Part shown: piece by piece, positions 39,355 to 51,369 of the stretch
Numbering within the stretch: the first letter of the stretch is position 1
Layout: every line of letters starts with the position of its first letter
NCBI RefSeq assembly: GCF_025024155.1
Contig: NW_026251739.1
Span: 248,001 to 312,000 of the forward strand
Direction: 5' to 3'
Source: Gamsiella multidivaricata
Taxonomy: Eukaryota; Mortierellomycota; Mortierellomycetes; Mortierellales; Mortierellaceae
Length of the DNA: 64,000 nucleotides
Program-made: the position numbers and the translations under genes
Notes under the pieces: model-generated
The model's input: only the letters and a program-made list of their open reading frames with translations
Database searches by the model: none
What the model was told of the DNA's origin: nothing

Positions 39355-39817
39355 CGTTGCTGAATGAGTCCGTTTTTAGCGTGGCGCGGCGTCTGGGGAG
39401 AGCGAGAAGGAGTACGCGTGCGCAAAAGAAGAAGGACGTTCTATCGAGTTGTCCAGCAAGGATGTGAGATTTGAAATGCGGTCTACAACGTCTACGCCCA
39501 CAAATTAGGTTGCCGATGAAGCAGGAAGATAGATAGACAAAGTGAGACGCCATGGCCTCTTTCCATACATCTTCTGCAGCGCCATCATCGTCAAGCTAAC
39601 ATTCGCGATCTGTATCACACAAGATGCGTGTTCAGGGCGCCAGCCCAGTCCCGGTGTCCGTTCATGTGTTCAGACTAAAGCGCTGAATTTGGGTGATGCA
39701 ATTAGAGAACAGCAGATCATTCCGTTAGTGCAAGAAGGATACAGATTAGGTTGCGGGAGCAACCAGGGTCCCTTCGTCTCTTCCTTCCGTTCCCCTTTTC
39801 TTACATTCCCTTTCGCC
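39355..39817. promoter_or_regulatory. Divergent intergenic region between C12orf4-like gene and RABL6
   Basis: About 463 bp between two start codons on opposite strands, so both promoters must be here. No TATA box or RNA gene stands out. The stretch just before the RABL6 ATG is C/T-rich. Confidence 0.5.
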
Positions 39818-42590
39818 ATGGTATGCAGGTTGGCTCTTCCATTCAACTCAGGACCATCCTCTGATCTTCATTTCCTAACCATGGAATCTCAATGTGTGTC
39901 TAGTTTCAAAAACTATGGCCTTTCAACAGCACTTCCCAGCAGAACGGTCCTCCTCAGACCAACGACTCCCAAGACCATGGCGTGTCGACCAAAGTGAAAC
40001 CAATCCACGCCTCATTTAACAAGGGCATACCACTCAATAGTACGGACACTGAAGCATCTGCCATCCCACGGATAGAACTATTGATCGCCATAATGACCCT
40101 CAGAACACTGGATCGAACAGTTCGCGTGGGCAATACCGAAACTAATCTGCACTGATCCTTCGTGTTTCCTATATCGAATGGATATTTAATAGTGAAAGTT
40201 GTTATCCGTGGCGACATCAGGACAGGGAAGACCTCTGTTTGTAAGTCTAATAGCCCCAACACGCTATCGCATTCGCAGACACATGCGAGAAAAATGATGT
40301 CAAACAATACAGGGAGCACAGACCAATGATTGCTAAACCGCGTTGTTTTTCTAGTCGAGCGATTACAAGGACTTCCCTTCAAGAACGAGCAGGAATACAA
40401 GACGACGGAGCAGATCCAGGTCGCCAACATTCCCTGGCAATACCCTCGTAAGGACTTCTCTGTCATCTGGATTGCTGGGCTGCGTAGTTCATGAAACAAT
40501 CCACCCTATGTGGAAGAACTCCGGTCCTATTCTATTTTTAAGGTTCTTGTCCGGGGGCATGGGCAATGACGACAACTTTTGCTGGCCCCTGGAGTAATAT
40601 CCACTTTATCTACGCGACCCCATGGAACATTAGTTGTCCGAGTCTTCATCATTGATACTCGCGGAAATTAATTTCATCGCTCTGTCACCCATGGACAAGT
40701 CTTACTGATCGGCGCTTCTCTTGGATATCTAGACACCAAGGACATTATCAAAGTCGAGATCTGGGATGTGGTTGACAAAGGTGTCCAGTCTGGAGAACTC
40801 AAGGCATCCAACAATAATACAACCCTCAAAATCGATAATCATGCTCGTAAGGAGAGACACCGTATTTTTTCATCGTACATGGCTGAAATGTTGAGAATTC
40901 CTCTAATGTTTTTCGTTCTTTGGACAACTTTTTATAGCCGTATCTCCTTCTAAAGCAAGACCTGCGGTGGGTGCAGAGTCAGTACCACACGCGGGATTCT
41001 CGCTCGACGCTTCGACAATCGACGTCTATCGGAACACAGATGGCGTTATATTGCTCTACGATATCTCCAAATCATGGACCTTTGACTATGCCGTCAAAGC
41101 ACTCGAGGAGATTCCCATTAACATGCCTGTCCTAATTTTGGTATGCTGACTTTTTGCACCGCAACACATTTCTGGAAAGTCTTTTTTCCATAATATTAGC
41201 TGTCGTTTAATTGAGCATTTTCTTGATTCTTTTGGTAGAGCAATTTCTCAGACGACAGTCATCCACAACCTGTTCTACCTAGCGAACGTGTGAAAACACT
41301 TATGAGAGAACATAACAGCATACGCAATAGACAGCCCTGTGCTCCTGCAAACCTGATAAGGCACCTGGACGCCAGCATGAAGACCGGACTCGGCCTCAAA
41401 GAGATTCACGAGAGCTTCGGAATCCCGTTCTTAAACGTTTTGGTAGGACGATGGTCTTTGTTTTACCGCAAACTGATATTTCGTGGCCATCGGAGATAAA
41501 GTGTGCTAATTTAATCTTTATTATCGGTGTTGCAATAGAGAGAAACACATAGGAGACAGTTTGAACAAAAGACAGAGGAAATACAAGAGTTGCTGAGAAC
41601 TCTGGATGGACATGCAGAGGAGCGTACAAGGAAATTGTCTCTTCAGCAACGGCAGCAACAACAGCAAGCACCAGTCCCCCAACCGTTATCCCCCAAAGAA
41701 GCGACTTCTTCAAGGAAACTCCAGCATTTGCCCGCATCGATTCAAACAACTGGTCCTACTATTCATCCTATTCCTCAGACATCATCACCTACGTCGCCAG
41801 CAAGAAAAACCAGGAATGAGCACACAAATGTCGATATCTTGAGCCCTACTCCTGTCTCTGTACAAACACCGGCTGTTCTATTTGACTTTAGTCCTGGCAA
41901 ACTGGAGGAGGACTTTTTCCAGAACATCGATCTGGACTCTACAGCGCCGAGCGCAGTCAGCAACGAAGATACAGAGTCAGCACTAGCGACCTCTACCATC
42001 AAATTTCATGTAAAAGAGGGCAGTGCGGAGATGATTGCCAATCCGATGGTTGCAGAAGACGAGGATATTGAAGATAGCTCTTCAGACGAGCAGAAAGACC
42101 TGGATCTGCACCGGAGACAGGCGCCCATTTGGGCCTCTGACCAAGTGGAGAAGGGGTTGGTGAACCGCCATACGATCAAAGGATCAGAGGAGATGCGACT
42201 GGAGAATATTCAGGATGCAGATGGCAATGATAGTTTGGATACTCGGCGGGACGAGGACAGCGATGCTGGTGGCGTTGAAGACAGTGAGAATTCGACTCTG
42301 GAGAGCACCCCACCTCTTAGACACACCACCCAGCAGGACTCTGATGTCGAAAGCCAACCCGATTTCCCTGTTGCCTCGGCCATGTACTATGAGAATGAGC
42401 ACTCGGCCTTTGCACAGGAGGATGATCATCTGGGCAAGCCTATAAGCGCAAGCGTTCTTGCGGTGTATGAGGAGATTGGTGACGGACGCCGTGATAACCC
42501 TTGGGATAGCACCGGAGACCTACTGAGTGGCATCGGTGAATCAACCAAGAATGTGCTCCACCAATCTAATGAAGAGCAGGATCAGGGTCG

Positions 42591-42632
<42 letters not shown>

Positions 42633-42927
42633 AGTCGGACAATCGTTTTTGCAGACCGCTGGATCGTCCAATAGAGCCGAGGGCAGCGAGACAGCGAATG
42701 ATGTGGTGCAGGTGGAAACCAATCTTATACCTACAGTTGTTGCTGATGCTGAAGCTAGGGAAGACGTGCTCGCGTCTGCTACGATGGTCAGTACAGAGGG
42801 CAGTGGTGGCGATGCCGAGGACAAGGAGGACGATGACGAGGAGGGATCAAGTCCTGCGGCTGCGACAACAGAGGATAAAAAGAAGACGAAAAAGAAGAAC
42901 AAGAAGAAGGGCAAGAAGAGCAAATGA
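39818..42927 (+). CDS. RABL6: Rab-like protein 6 (RABL6/PARF) GTPase
   Basis: RABL6 is an atypical large Ras-superfamily GTPase linked in animals to cell-cycle control. Eight exons give 729 aa: 39818-39820 (the ATG alone), 39904-40039, 40193-40240, 40355-40447, 40733-40846, 40938-41140, 41239-41442 and 41539-42927. The N terminus MFQKLWPF mirrors the MF start of the human protein. The P-loop GDIRTGKTS is at about residues 53-61; then LQGLPF, TTEQIQVANIPW, VEIWDVVDKG (the DxxG-like region), ILLYDISKSWTFDY, and FGIPFLNVL end the G domain. The rest is disordered and acidic with an Lys-rich end (KKTKKKNKKKGKK). A hexamer repeat near 42594-42631 encodes alternating Glu-Gln. Absent from standard yeasts, as far as I know, so its presence fits an early-diverging fungus. 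Confidence 0.92.
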
Positions 42928-44007
42928 GATGGATCTGGGGCGAATATTAAAAGTATAGACACTAATAAAACCTGCAATTGGTCTCTGCTACGGCATTGGC
43001 GCGATTCCTGCGCACACGCAGTCAATAGGATTATGGAATACATTTAATTTCTACAGCTGTAGCAAAGATACCAATCTTTGTACAGCGAGACTCTACGTAA
43101 AAAACCACCATTGATAGCCATCCCTGCAGAAGGAATTCTCGAGCGGTTGGTGAGACTATTCCTTTGATCATCACCTGTGGAGGATTTGGCTATCAAATCG
43201 AGCCGCCCGCCCATTTTCATGGAAAAAGGACATCTTGGACGTGTTTGTGGTTTCTCTGAATCCATGGAAGAGTCCATCCTGGGGTCTTCATATTCACAAT
43301 GTACCCCCCCCCCCCCCCCAATTCTGCACTCAAAGTCCACACGAGTTTCTTCTTTTTTTTTTTTTTGTATTTACACCTGTCGTATCAGCAAAATCTGTGG
43401 AGCATTCCTGGCAAGAGACTATGATAGTGATAACATTGGCATGTAGGCTATCATTAGGAATTATGGGCATGCGCGTTGTAAGATTCACAAGTTGCATTTA
43501 GCATACTATTTGTGTTTTCATGATTTACAGGTTTCTGGGCGGGATTGAGTTAGGCCAGATGCCTAGGCTACATCGTTGTTGGAGTGAATGAGTATTGCAC
43601 TATATTGACCAATGTAGTAGGTGCGAGCAGAGAAGAGTACCCTTCACGTAGTGCAGACAAGAACTGCTTTATAAGGTGCCGTATGCCCTGGAAATAAAGA
43701 TCCTTCTCTTGTCTTGTTGACTTTCTTGTCTGCAAGTGAATATATAAGCAGGCGCTGCTGTTGCATTCATTGTACTTATACCATTTACCATTGGCCCTTA
43801 GCCCGATATAAATGGTCATCTAAACCCCTACTTTTACCTTTAGACGTACCCATCAGATTCATATCATAGTCCTCATCAGATGTATCTCCTTGTCTGAGCT
43901 CTGTTACATCAACCATGATCCAGCAGATGATAGCTTCGGGTTATTTATTATTCGACTACGCTGAGACAACAACATAGGTGACAAGAATCGCTACACAAAA
44001 TATCGCA
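42928..44007. other. Convergent intergenic region between RABL6 and the sedolisin gene
   Basis: About 1.1 kb holding the 3' flanks of two convergent genes. It contains a run of 16 C at 43304-43319 and a T tract near 43353-43366. No gene, tRNA or rRNA was recognised. Confidence 0.45.
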
Positions 44008-45705
44008 TCAGAATCCGAGGGCCGTAAGCATTCTTTGAAAGTTGGGTGTGCCCAGGCCCGTGACAGGATCCCAGCCGCTGACTGCAGAGAACCCGTTTGT
44101 GTTGCACCCTGGATTGTTGCCATGGACAATGTCGTTCAATGCTCCAGGATTGCTATAGAGAAAAGGATTCAAGAATCCCATCGGCGCCCTTCCTGCGCGT
44201 ATCAGCTGGTCATTGAGGAGGGCGATGACTGAAGCAAAGATGGAGACGCTGGCGGATGTACCTTCGACCAGTCCCCACTGGCCTCCAAGGGCTATCGTGA
44301 CGACCATGCCCTGGGCGGCGACATCTGGGTATGCACGGCCGTTTGCGTTGTAGCGACCGTTGTACTGGCTACCCAATCGGTTAATATAGCTGTTCACGGC
44401 ACCGGCTTGATACTGGGGTCTGTTGAAGTAGTTCGAGAACCCTCCAGCAGACAACCCTGCACCCACTTCCGGCTGGATGCCTGTCGTTGCTCCGACACTG
44501 GTCACGAAGGGACAGGTCGATGGGAATGTTGGTACGAACGTGTTACCACAATAGGTATCGACGTTTACTCCGGCCACTCCACCGTCTCCAGAAGAGTGAA
44601 TAACGCTGGTTCCCCTGGCTCCAAGCTGCATGTACACGTTGCACAAATTATTTGCAACTCTCTGAGATACCACACGCTCATCAATTTTATAGCCTATGCT
44701 GAGAACGGTGGGGACTACAGGCTGGTGGAGCAGAAAGTTCGCAACATCGAGGAAGCCGGTCATGTCGTTTCGTCCCTAGGTTATGAATTGCGTCGGTACC
44801 CCGCTCGCGATCCCGACTGTATACTGAATGTCCAGGTTAGCTTCTAATCCAGCCAGGGCAGGGTCTTGGGGATTCACGCCACCATCGATAAAGACCTCTG
44901 CAAAGGTAGGAGCCGGATTCAAGTCTGGACGGAGATCACGCAAGAACCGCGCTAGATCTGCCTTGTTCGCATTCTCTCCTAAGAAACCAGAAACAGCAAT
45001 GCTGTTGTCCGCTTGCGTAGACCTGTTCCTCGGAATACCGTAGAGATCAAAGATGCAACTTGGGGTTACTTGATTTGCGCAGACAGGTGCGGTTTGTCTT
45101 TTGGCTAGTTTTAGGGCCGTGGAGGGTTTGGAAGGTCTTAGATCCTTCTCAAAGGACGTTGCCGGCGTCACAAAATCGACAATGTCAAGAAGGGAGCTTG
45201 GGATGCTGTACGACTGAGTGCGGGTGATGGATTTGCCGGTGTTACGGTCGCGATAGATCTTGTACTGTGCCTGGAGGAGTGTATTGGCTTGTGCCACCGC
45301 CAGCTCCACCTTGATCCACTGGTGGTCGTGAGTTCCCTCGATGCCAAAGGCTTTGAGCCAGCTGAGAACAAGCTTAACTGTGTCTTCTGCGGGATTGAGC
45401 ATCGCGTGGACCTGATCGGCGGTCATGTGTTTCTGGTAGTTCTGGTGGTCAGGCGTGCTAATCTCCGTGAACCGGCGTTCAAACTCTTGAAGGTTCTGCA
45501 GCTTGAAGCCGATGCCGAGGGAAATGACTTGGTCGGACGGTGCGGATCCTTCATCGATCCATGGATCCGGAATGGTATCTCGCTGCTCTAAGACGGTGTA
45601 CTGAGCGAATTCCTTGGGCAGAGGCACATTGAGCGGAGGGGGGAGTGCGAGAATACACTGGAGTATGATGGCAAGAATGAGGATTATAAAGACGAAGGAT
45701 GCCAT
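44008..45705 (-). pseudogene. Sedolisin (S53 / tripeptidyl-peptidase-like) protease gene interrupted by an in-frame TAG
   Basis: The minus strand reads as one 566-codon frame, with a single TAG at 44776-44778 (codon 310). Upstream are a signal peptide (MASFVFIILILAIILQCILA), the S53 pro-domain and the catalytic Glu288 and Asp292 in GLEANLDIQYT. Downstream are SSGDGG with the oxyanion-hole Asp (about 374), EGTSAS with the catalytic Ser (about 484) and the C-terminal calcium site region (NDIVHGNNPGCNT...WDPVTGLGTPNF). All active-site residues are present, and the stop sits in a segment that is continuous in relatives, with no workable intron around it (the nearest GT...AG pair would be only 26 nt). 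So this is a recent pseudogene, a read-through gene or a sequence error. If expressed as read, it would yield only an inactive pro-domain fragment. Confidence 0.85.
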
Positions 45706-45907
45706 GTTATGGCTTAGGGACCCTTGAAGAATGTGTGCGCGAGAGTGAGAGAGAGGAGACTAAGAGAGAGAGGAGGGGTTGTGCGGGGACATGTCGCGTT
45801 CGCGTTCCGTTTTATAGTTGTGCGCTTCAGCGCGTATCAATGGATCCTTGCCGCTGTAAAAGATGCTCTCGAGGACCAGGCATTCCCCATATGAGGAACC
45901 TGAGGGG

Positions 45908-46164
45908 TACGCGACTAGACTGCAGGTGAGCTAAAAAAAACGGCAAGGGGCGAGGGGTATATCGTCTTAGTTTGTCTTCAAGATCCCTAACGGATTCTAC
46001 ATGCCTAGCTCGAGAGCTGTGACCTTAGCAGGATGGGGAAAAGGCAAGATTTCGACAAGGATGATAGTCATGTCATTAACAGATTGTAGAGGTGTAAGAC
46101 CCCATCGACTGCATTCATAATAGAGAGCTGGTTTGTATTGTGGAATAGCTAAGCAGGAGTAATA
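45908..46164 (+). repeat. Copy 1 of a 257-nt dispersed segment joined to 28S rRNA (possible group I intron 3' end)
   Basis: This segment is repeated at 63436-63692 with only a few differences, mostly transitions. In both places it ends at the same point and is followed by 28S rRNA sequence starting at GGCTT. It opens with CGACTAGACTGCAGG, and ATAGTC lies about 150 nt later; GACTA (45913-45917) can pair with TAGTC (46065-46069) as in the P7 helix of group I introns. The junction falls in the peptidyl-transferase loop of LSU rRNA, a region that hosts group I introns in other eukaryotes. A group I intron remnant is therefore my hypothesis, not a demonstration. The antisense ORF (46179-45997) is conserved simply because the DNA is. 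Confidence 0.55.
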
Positions 46165-46630
46165 GGCTTTGGCAGCCAAGCGTTCATAGCGACGTTGCTT
46201 TTTGATCCTTCGATGTCGGTTCTTCCTATCATACTAAAGCAGAATTCAGTAAGCGTTGGACTGTTCACTCACTAATAGGGAACGTGCGCTGGCTTTAGAC
46301 CGTCGAGAGACAGGTTAATTTTACCCCACTGATGAAATGTTGTTGCAATAGTAATTGGACTTAGTACGAGAGGAACCGTTCATTCGGATGATTGGTATTT
46401 GGGCCTGCCTGAGCAGGCAATGGCCCGAAGCTATCATCCGTTGGATTATGGCTGAACGCCTCTTAGTCAGAATCCGTGTTAGAACGCGACGATTTCCTGC
46501 CTTTTTTAATCTTTAGTTGAATACGAATAGACCCTCGAGTTTTGAATCATACTGCGCGGGTACGTTTGCGCTACGGAAAAGTGGTAAAACGGAGTATTGC
46601 CATTCTCTCGATGTTAGGCTAAAGGGTAAT
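46165..46630 (+). rRNA. Partial 28S (LSU) rRNA, 3' end, outside an rDNA array
   Basis: The sequence follows the 3' part of nuclear LSU rRNA: GGCAGCCAAGCGTTCATAG, the CGATGTCGG segment, the sarcin-ricin loop AGTACGAGAGGAACC at about 46357-46371, and GGATTATGGCTGAACGCCT. It seems to run to the 3' end of the molecule (about 46630; the end is approximate). The rest of the rDNA unit is missing upstream, and protein genes lie on both sides, so this is a displaced fragment, not a working rRNA gene. Several positions differ from what I expect for conserved LSU, consistent with a pseudogene. Confidence 0.85.
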
Positions 46631-47200
46631 CACAGCCAGCTCTCATCTTTGCGTGTAAAATGAGTGTTTCGACCCACGCCCTAGCCTCTTTTTTCTGTGT
46701 AGTCTCTTTCTGTTTTATGAGGGAGCAGGGAGTCAAAGAACAGGAAAACAAGGAGGGATGGATGCTGAATGACTATCATTGCACACGACGATGTATATAG
46801 TAACTATACGCGGTCGAGTGCCGATGATATCAGTGCACATAGCCAGCGGTATGCTGAGAGGGGGGACGCCAAGAGACCAAGGCATGCTTGAATAAAGAGG
46901 AAGGAGGACCAAAGCATGCTCCACACAAGGGGAAGGAGGGCTAGAAAAGATCAAGGGCGGTCTGAGACGATCAAAGATATGTTGTATAGTTTACATAGTC
47001 TCAGAGGTCAATAGATCAAAGGGATATGCTCTTCAGTTCAGATGCACTTTCTTGCGAGGATGCGTTCTGTGACGTACTTGCGCCTGAATTGTTCTGTACT
47101 CTTTTGGAGGCCGTTCGTTCGGCAACAAACAGGAGCAAGATTCAATCTCAATTCTCGTCCCCCATTCCCGCTCCCCCATCCTTTCACACATACATCCACC
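46631..47200. other. Intergenic stretch between the 28S fragment and NDUFV2
   Basis: About 570 bp. The first part may be rDNA spacer carried along with the 28S fragment; this is unproven. The last 100 bp are C/T-rich leader of NDUFV2. No gene recognised. Confidence 0.4.
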
Positions 47201-48535
47201 ATGCTCGGCCGATCCCTCCTCAAGCAGGCTGCTGCTGCACCCGCCCTCTGCTCTGTCGCCGCCAAGCGCACCATCACCTCCTCCCGCATTGCACTCTCCG
47301 ACAAGCTGTTTGTGGTAATTATTCGACCTGATCAGCCCATATTTCCGCTTCCGGACCTGATTTCCGAGATGCTCGGGGTGGCACTAAGCGCTACTTTAGT
47401 ACCCCATTCAACTATCGCGGCCCTTTCTTTACTTTTGCCTTCATCATCTTCCGCGTTGAAACAGCGCATCACCTCAAAGTTCCGACCTTGGCGCCGCGCG
47501 CGTTTCTATCCGCGTTGTACCTTTTTATTCCTCCCTCCGAGAGTGCATTTGTGCCTGATGTTTGTATGTATCGTCCAAACATTAAGCTGAAACTTCTTGT
47601 TTTACGAATAGCACCGCGATACTTCTGACAACAATGCCAACGTCAAGTTCGAATTCACTCCCGAAAACATGGAGCGCGCAAAGGAGATCATTGCCAAGTA
47701 CCCTCCTCAGTACAAGAAGGGGGCCATCATGCCCTTGTTGGACCTGGGCCAGCGTCAGCTCGGCTGGACCAGCTTGCCCGTCATGAATGCCGTCGCCACG
47801 ATGGTTGAAGTCCCTCCCATGCGCGTCTACGAGGTCGCCACCTTTTACACCATGTACAACCGGTACGTTTATATCTTTATTCCCGGACATCCTTTTCAGC
47901 GACGTTTTTTTACAGGACACCTGTACATATGGATTCAATTGGAGATGCAGCACTGTAACACCTCTCTGGCAATCGACGAAAGGAATGGACATTGGATGAC
48001 GGCCCAGCACAGGACCATGAAGGGGCAAACGGCCATTGGTTTAACTCAGGATGGCGAGGCGTACTACCGGCATGGATATATTGATTCATGAGACTGCACG
48101 CACAACTAACGCGTTCGGTCATAATCCTGTCTCGTTGTTATCCATATCTGACATAGTGAACCCGTCGGCAAATACTTCCTTCAGCTGTGCACGACTACGC
48201 CTTGCCAATTGTGCGGATCAACAGAGATTTTGAAGACCATCGAGTCGGACTTGGGCATCAAGGTCGGAGAGACCACCAAGGACGGCAGGTTCACGCTGGT
48301 TGAGGTCGAGTGCGCTGGTGCTTGTGTAAACGCACCAGTGTTGGCTGTCAACGATGACTACTACGAGGATCTGACCCCAGAGACGACTGTCAAGGTGCTC
48401 GAGTCTCTCAAGACTGACAAGCCTCTTAAGGCTGGCCCCCAGTCTGGTCGTCATACCTGCGAACCCAAGGGAGGTTTGACCACGCTGACCTCTGAACCCA
48501 CTGGCCCCGGATTCATGGTCCGCCCTGATCTGTAA
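47201..48535 (+). CDS. NDUFV2: NADH:ubiquinone oxidoreductase 24-kDa subunit (complex I, NDUFV2/NuoE)
   Basis: This subunit carries the N1a [2Fe-2S] cluster in the NADH-oxidising arm of mitochondrial complex I. Exons 47201-47314, 47612-47862 and 48157-48535 give 247 aa. The ATG at 47201 opens a positively charged targeting presequence ([20 protein letters not shown]...). The second exon holds the thioredoxin-like fold start ([30 protein letters not shown]). The third has the four cluster cysteines in [11 protein letters not shown] and CAGACVNAP. Both introns are about 300 nt, longer than most here. An in-frame upstream ATG at 47042 belongs to a different frame and is not used. Its presence shows that the organism has a standard proton-pumping complex I, unlike Saccharomyces. 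Confidence 0.95.
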
Positions 48536-49025
48536 GGGAGACCTTTAACAAGCCCTTATTCATCCCCACTCAACTCGCCCTTTCCTTTCAACCTCTCGAC
48601 CGCTACATGCACCCATACAACCGCCACTACACCGTCTCTCAAACATCCAATTGCTCACGATAGAGGCCAGAAAGAAGACATCGCGCCAAACGTTCTAATA
48701 AAATATCAGGTTTTTTTTTTAACATGTGTGTATATATGTAAAAACGGGGCCATTTCAGGATGGTTGATGAGAAGTGTGTGGCTTGTTCGGACTGCCTGCC
48801 ATGTTTATCGTTTCTTTCTTTTTTTTTTTTTTTGTACCCCTCGCTCCTTCACTGCCGCCCAGTTGTTTGCATTCCTCACCTCTTTCCCCATTCCCCCTTC
48901 TCCTTTTTCCACCCTCGTAAGTCTACACGCACCTCGACACGCAGGTAGAGTCCGCACTCTTACCGCCGCTGTCTCTAACACCTATCTTCATTATTCCATG
49001 CCTCGATATACAGCCTTAAACAACC
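48536..49025. other. Intergenic stretch between NDUFV2 and PWP1
   Basis: About 490 bp with NDUFV2 3' flank (TAATAAAAT near 48697 is a plausible poly(A) signal), a T run near 48817-48832 and the C/T-rich PWP1 leader. No other gene. Confidence 0.4.
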
Positions 49026-50973
49026 ATGATTTCAGCACTGCAATGGGTCCGCAGGGGTGCTGCCCAGGCTAGGCCCGACAAGTACGACCTGGACGAGAAA
49101 GAGTTCAAGCGAATCAACGATTATACAGCCCAGCATCTTGCGGACGCTAAAGAAGAACTGGATGCCGCAAAGAAAGCAGAGAGAGTGTAGGTCACCATCA
49201 ATTGCTTTCCTTTTGCAGCGGATTGTTCTTTTCTGATGTAGATCTACTGATACTGACGACACCTGTTGCTTTCAATACTTTACAGTGCCAATGGAATGGA
49301 AGTGGAGACCATCAAAGAAACAAATCCAGAGCTTTCAGAGTATAACTTGGACGACTATGACGAGGAGAAGCCTGAGGGTCAAGGTACAACCTCTTTTTTA
49401 CTATCTCTAGGACGTGGTTATTGATTACCTGGACTGGTTGGCATTGATCGTCCCTTAACACAGCTCTGTAATACTTTCTCTCTCTCTCTTCCCCTCTTTG
49501 ATGTGGGATCTTTCTCCAATAGAGGCAACGATTTTCAGTAACTTGAAGGGACTCACGTACTACACATCCAATCGGGAGGATCCATATATTACCTTGAGGG
49601 ACGAGGAGGACGAGGACGAAGAGGATGTGTTGATCCAGCCTACAGACAACCTATTGTTGGCCGCCAAGACCGAGGACGATATTTCACATTTGGAAGTCTA
49701 TCTGTACGACGAATCAGAGGAAAACGAGGGCAATATGTACGTGCACCACGATATCATGCTTCCAGCCTTCCCTCTGTGCCTCGAGTGGCTGGACTTCCGA
49801 GTTGGACGCAAGAGCAGCATGCAGACTCCAGGAAACTATGTTGCCGTTGGAACGTTTGACCCCGAGATCGAGATCTGGGACCTGGACACGATCGACAATA
49901 TGTACCCGGATGCCGTTCTGGGAGCACAGGACAAGAGTAAAAAGAAGAAGGGCGCCAAAAAGTCAAAGGTATGTACATTTTAGATGCGATGCTTCATAAG
50001 CTGATTTTTTTTTCTTTCTTTCTCTGAACTTTTATTGACATCTCGACTCTGTATTATTCTTTCTAACATGGAACCCCATATTACTTTTACTTCCATTTCT
50101 TTTTGGCCTTCTTCATAATGTTTATAGAAGCCCAACAATGAATACCACACGGATGCAGTGTTGGCTCTCGCGTGGAACAAGCAGCATCGTAATATCTTGG
50201 CATCAGCATCTGCGGACACGACAGTGAAGCTCTGGGATCTGACGACACAACAGTGCGCGCATTCGTTCAGTCACCACACGGATAAGGTCCAGGCTCTCGC
50301 CTGGAACCCAGTCGAGTCGACGGCCATGGCAACTGGATCGTACGACAAGACTGTCGTAGTCTTCGATTCGAGAGCACCGGATGCTCGTGCCACATGGAAG
50401 CTGCAGGCAGATGTCGAGTGTTTGCGCTGGGACCCCCATGATGCCCAGTGCTTCTACGTGTCAACGGACGACGGCATGGTTCAGTACTTTGATGCTCGTC
50501 AGAGTGGTGCTCAGCCCGTGTTCCGACTCCATGCGCACGACAAGGCGGTCTCGGCCCTGGACATCAACACGACTGTGCGGGGATGCATTGTGACGGGATC
50601 AACAGACGGATCGGTCAAGGTATGGGATGTGAACGAGAACCGACCGTCGATGGTGACGAGCCGAAATGTCAAGAGCGATATCGGACAGGTCTTTTCGGTT
50701 ACGTTCTGTCCGGATGCGCCCTTCAACCTCGCGATGGCAGGATCGGCAGGCAAAGTCAATATCTGGGACATTGCCACAAACGCAGGAGTCAGGCGGGCCT
50801 TTGAGGGGCGCTCGACCATTGTGGCCAACAGGAATGCGGAGAAGGAGAAGGTCGTTGCCATGCCCAGTGACGATGAGCCCGAATCGGAGGAGGAAATGGA
50901 CGGCGCGGATATTGACATGGACGACGTTGCAGAGAGTGATTTTGAGGAGGAGGAGAGTGGAGAGGACGTTTAA
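49026..50973 (+). CDS. PWP1: Periodic tryptophan protein 1 (PWP1), WD40 ribosome-biogenesis factor
   Basis: PWP1 is a nucleolar WD40 protein needed for large-subunit (25S/5.8S) rRNA maturation and Pol I chromatin. Exons 49026-49186, 49286-49383, 49523-49968 and 50128-50973 give 516 aa. The start MISALQWVRRGAA is the typical PWP1 N terminus. Acidic stretches (DEEDEDEEDV) precede the propeller. Repeats are visible as NYVAVGTFDPEIEIWDLD, HTDAVLALAWN...ASASADTTVKLWDL, HTDKVQALAWN...TGSYDKTVVVFD, and GSTDGSVKVWDVN, AGSAGKVNIWDI. The C terminus is acidic. A basic KSKKKKGAKKSK loop interrupts the propeller at the third junction, likely nuclear targeting. Confidence 0.95.
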
Positions 50974-51369
50974 TAATGAAGGCATTAGAGTAGCATATGG
51001 AGACACAACGACAACAAACAACGACATATCATTCAACAAACACAGCATACATGCATTGAATCAACTACATCAGCTCCTCTTTGTCTATGTGCTATGTTCC
51101 ATGGCATGCTTCCGGTATGCGTCAATGAACGTGTTGTATTTTATTACTTTTATCGTGAAAGAGATAGATGTACAGTACAATGGAGGTGTTGTGAGAATGA
51201 GTGGGGTTCAGCAGCAACGGAATGGCAAGTGAAAAGGAATACAACAAAGAGCATCGGTTCTTAAGGCAAAAAAAAAAAGGGAAGGGGATCTACGAGAGAG
51301 AGGGAGAGAAGCAAATGTACGAGCGAAAGGGATAGTATCCGCGACAACGGAACGCATTCCCTTTCTTTT
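50974..51369. other. Convergent intergenic region between PWP1 and YHM2
   Basis: About 395 bp of 3' flank for two convergent genes. It contains an A run (51267-51278) and GAGA-rich sequence. No gene recognised. Confidence 0.4.

Noticed and set aside
45997..46179. Antisense ORF (60 aa) matched by 63525-63758
   Set aside because: Both are antisense to the dispersed 28S-linked repeat. Similarity follows from the repeated DNA, and part of the longer one is antisense 28S rRNA.
47042..47590. 182-aa ORF spanning the NDUFV2 start
   Set aside because: It runs in another frame through exon 1 and the first intron. The ATG at 47201 with its mitochondrial presequence is the gene start.
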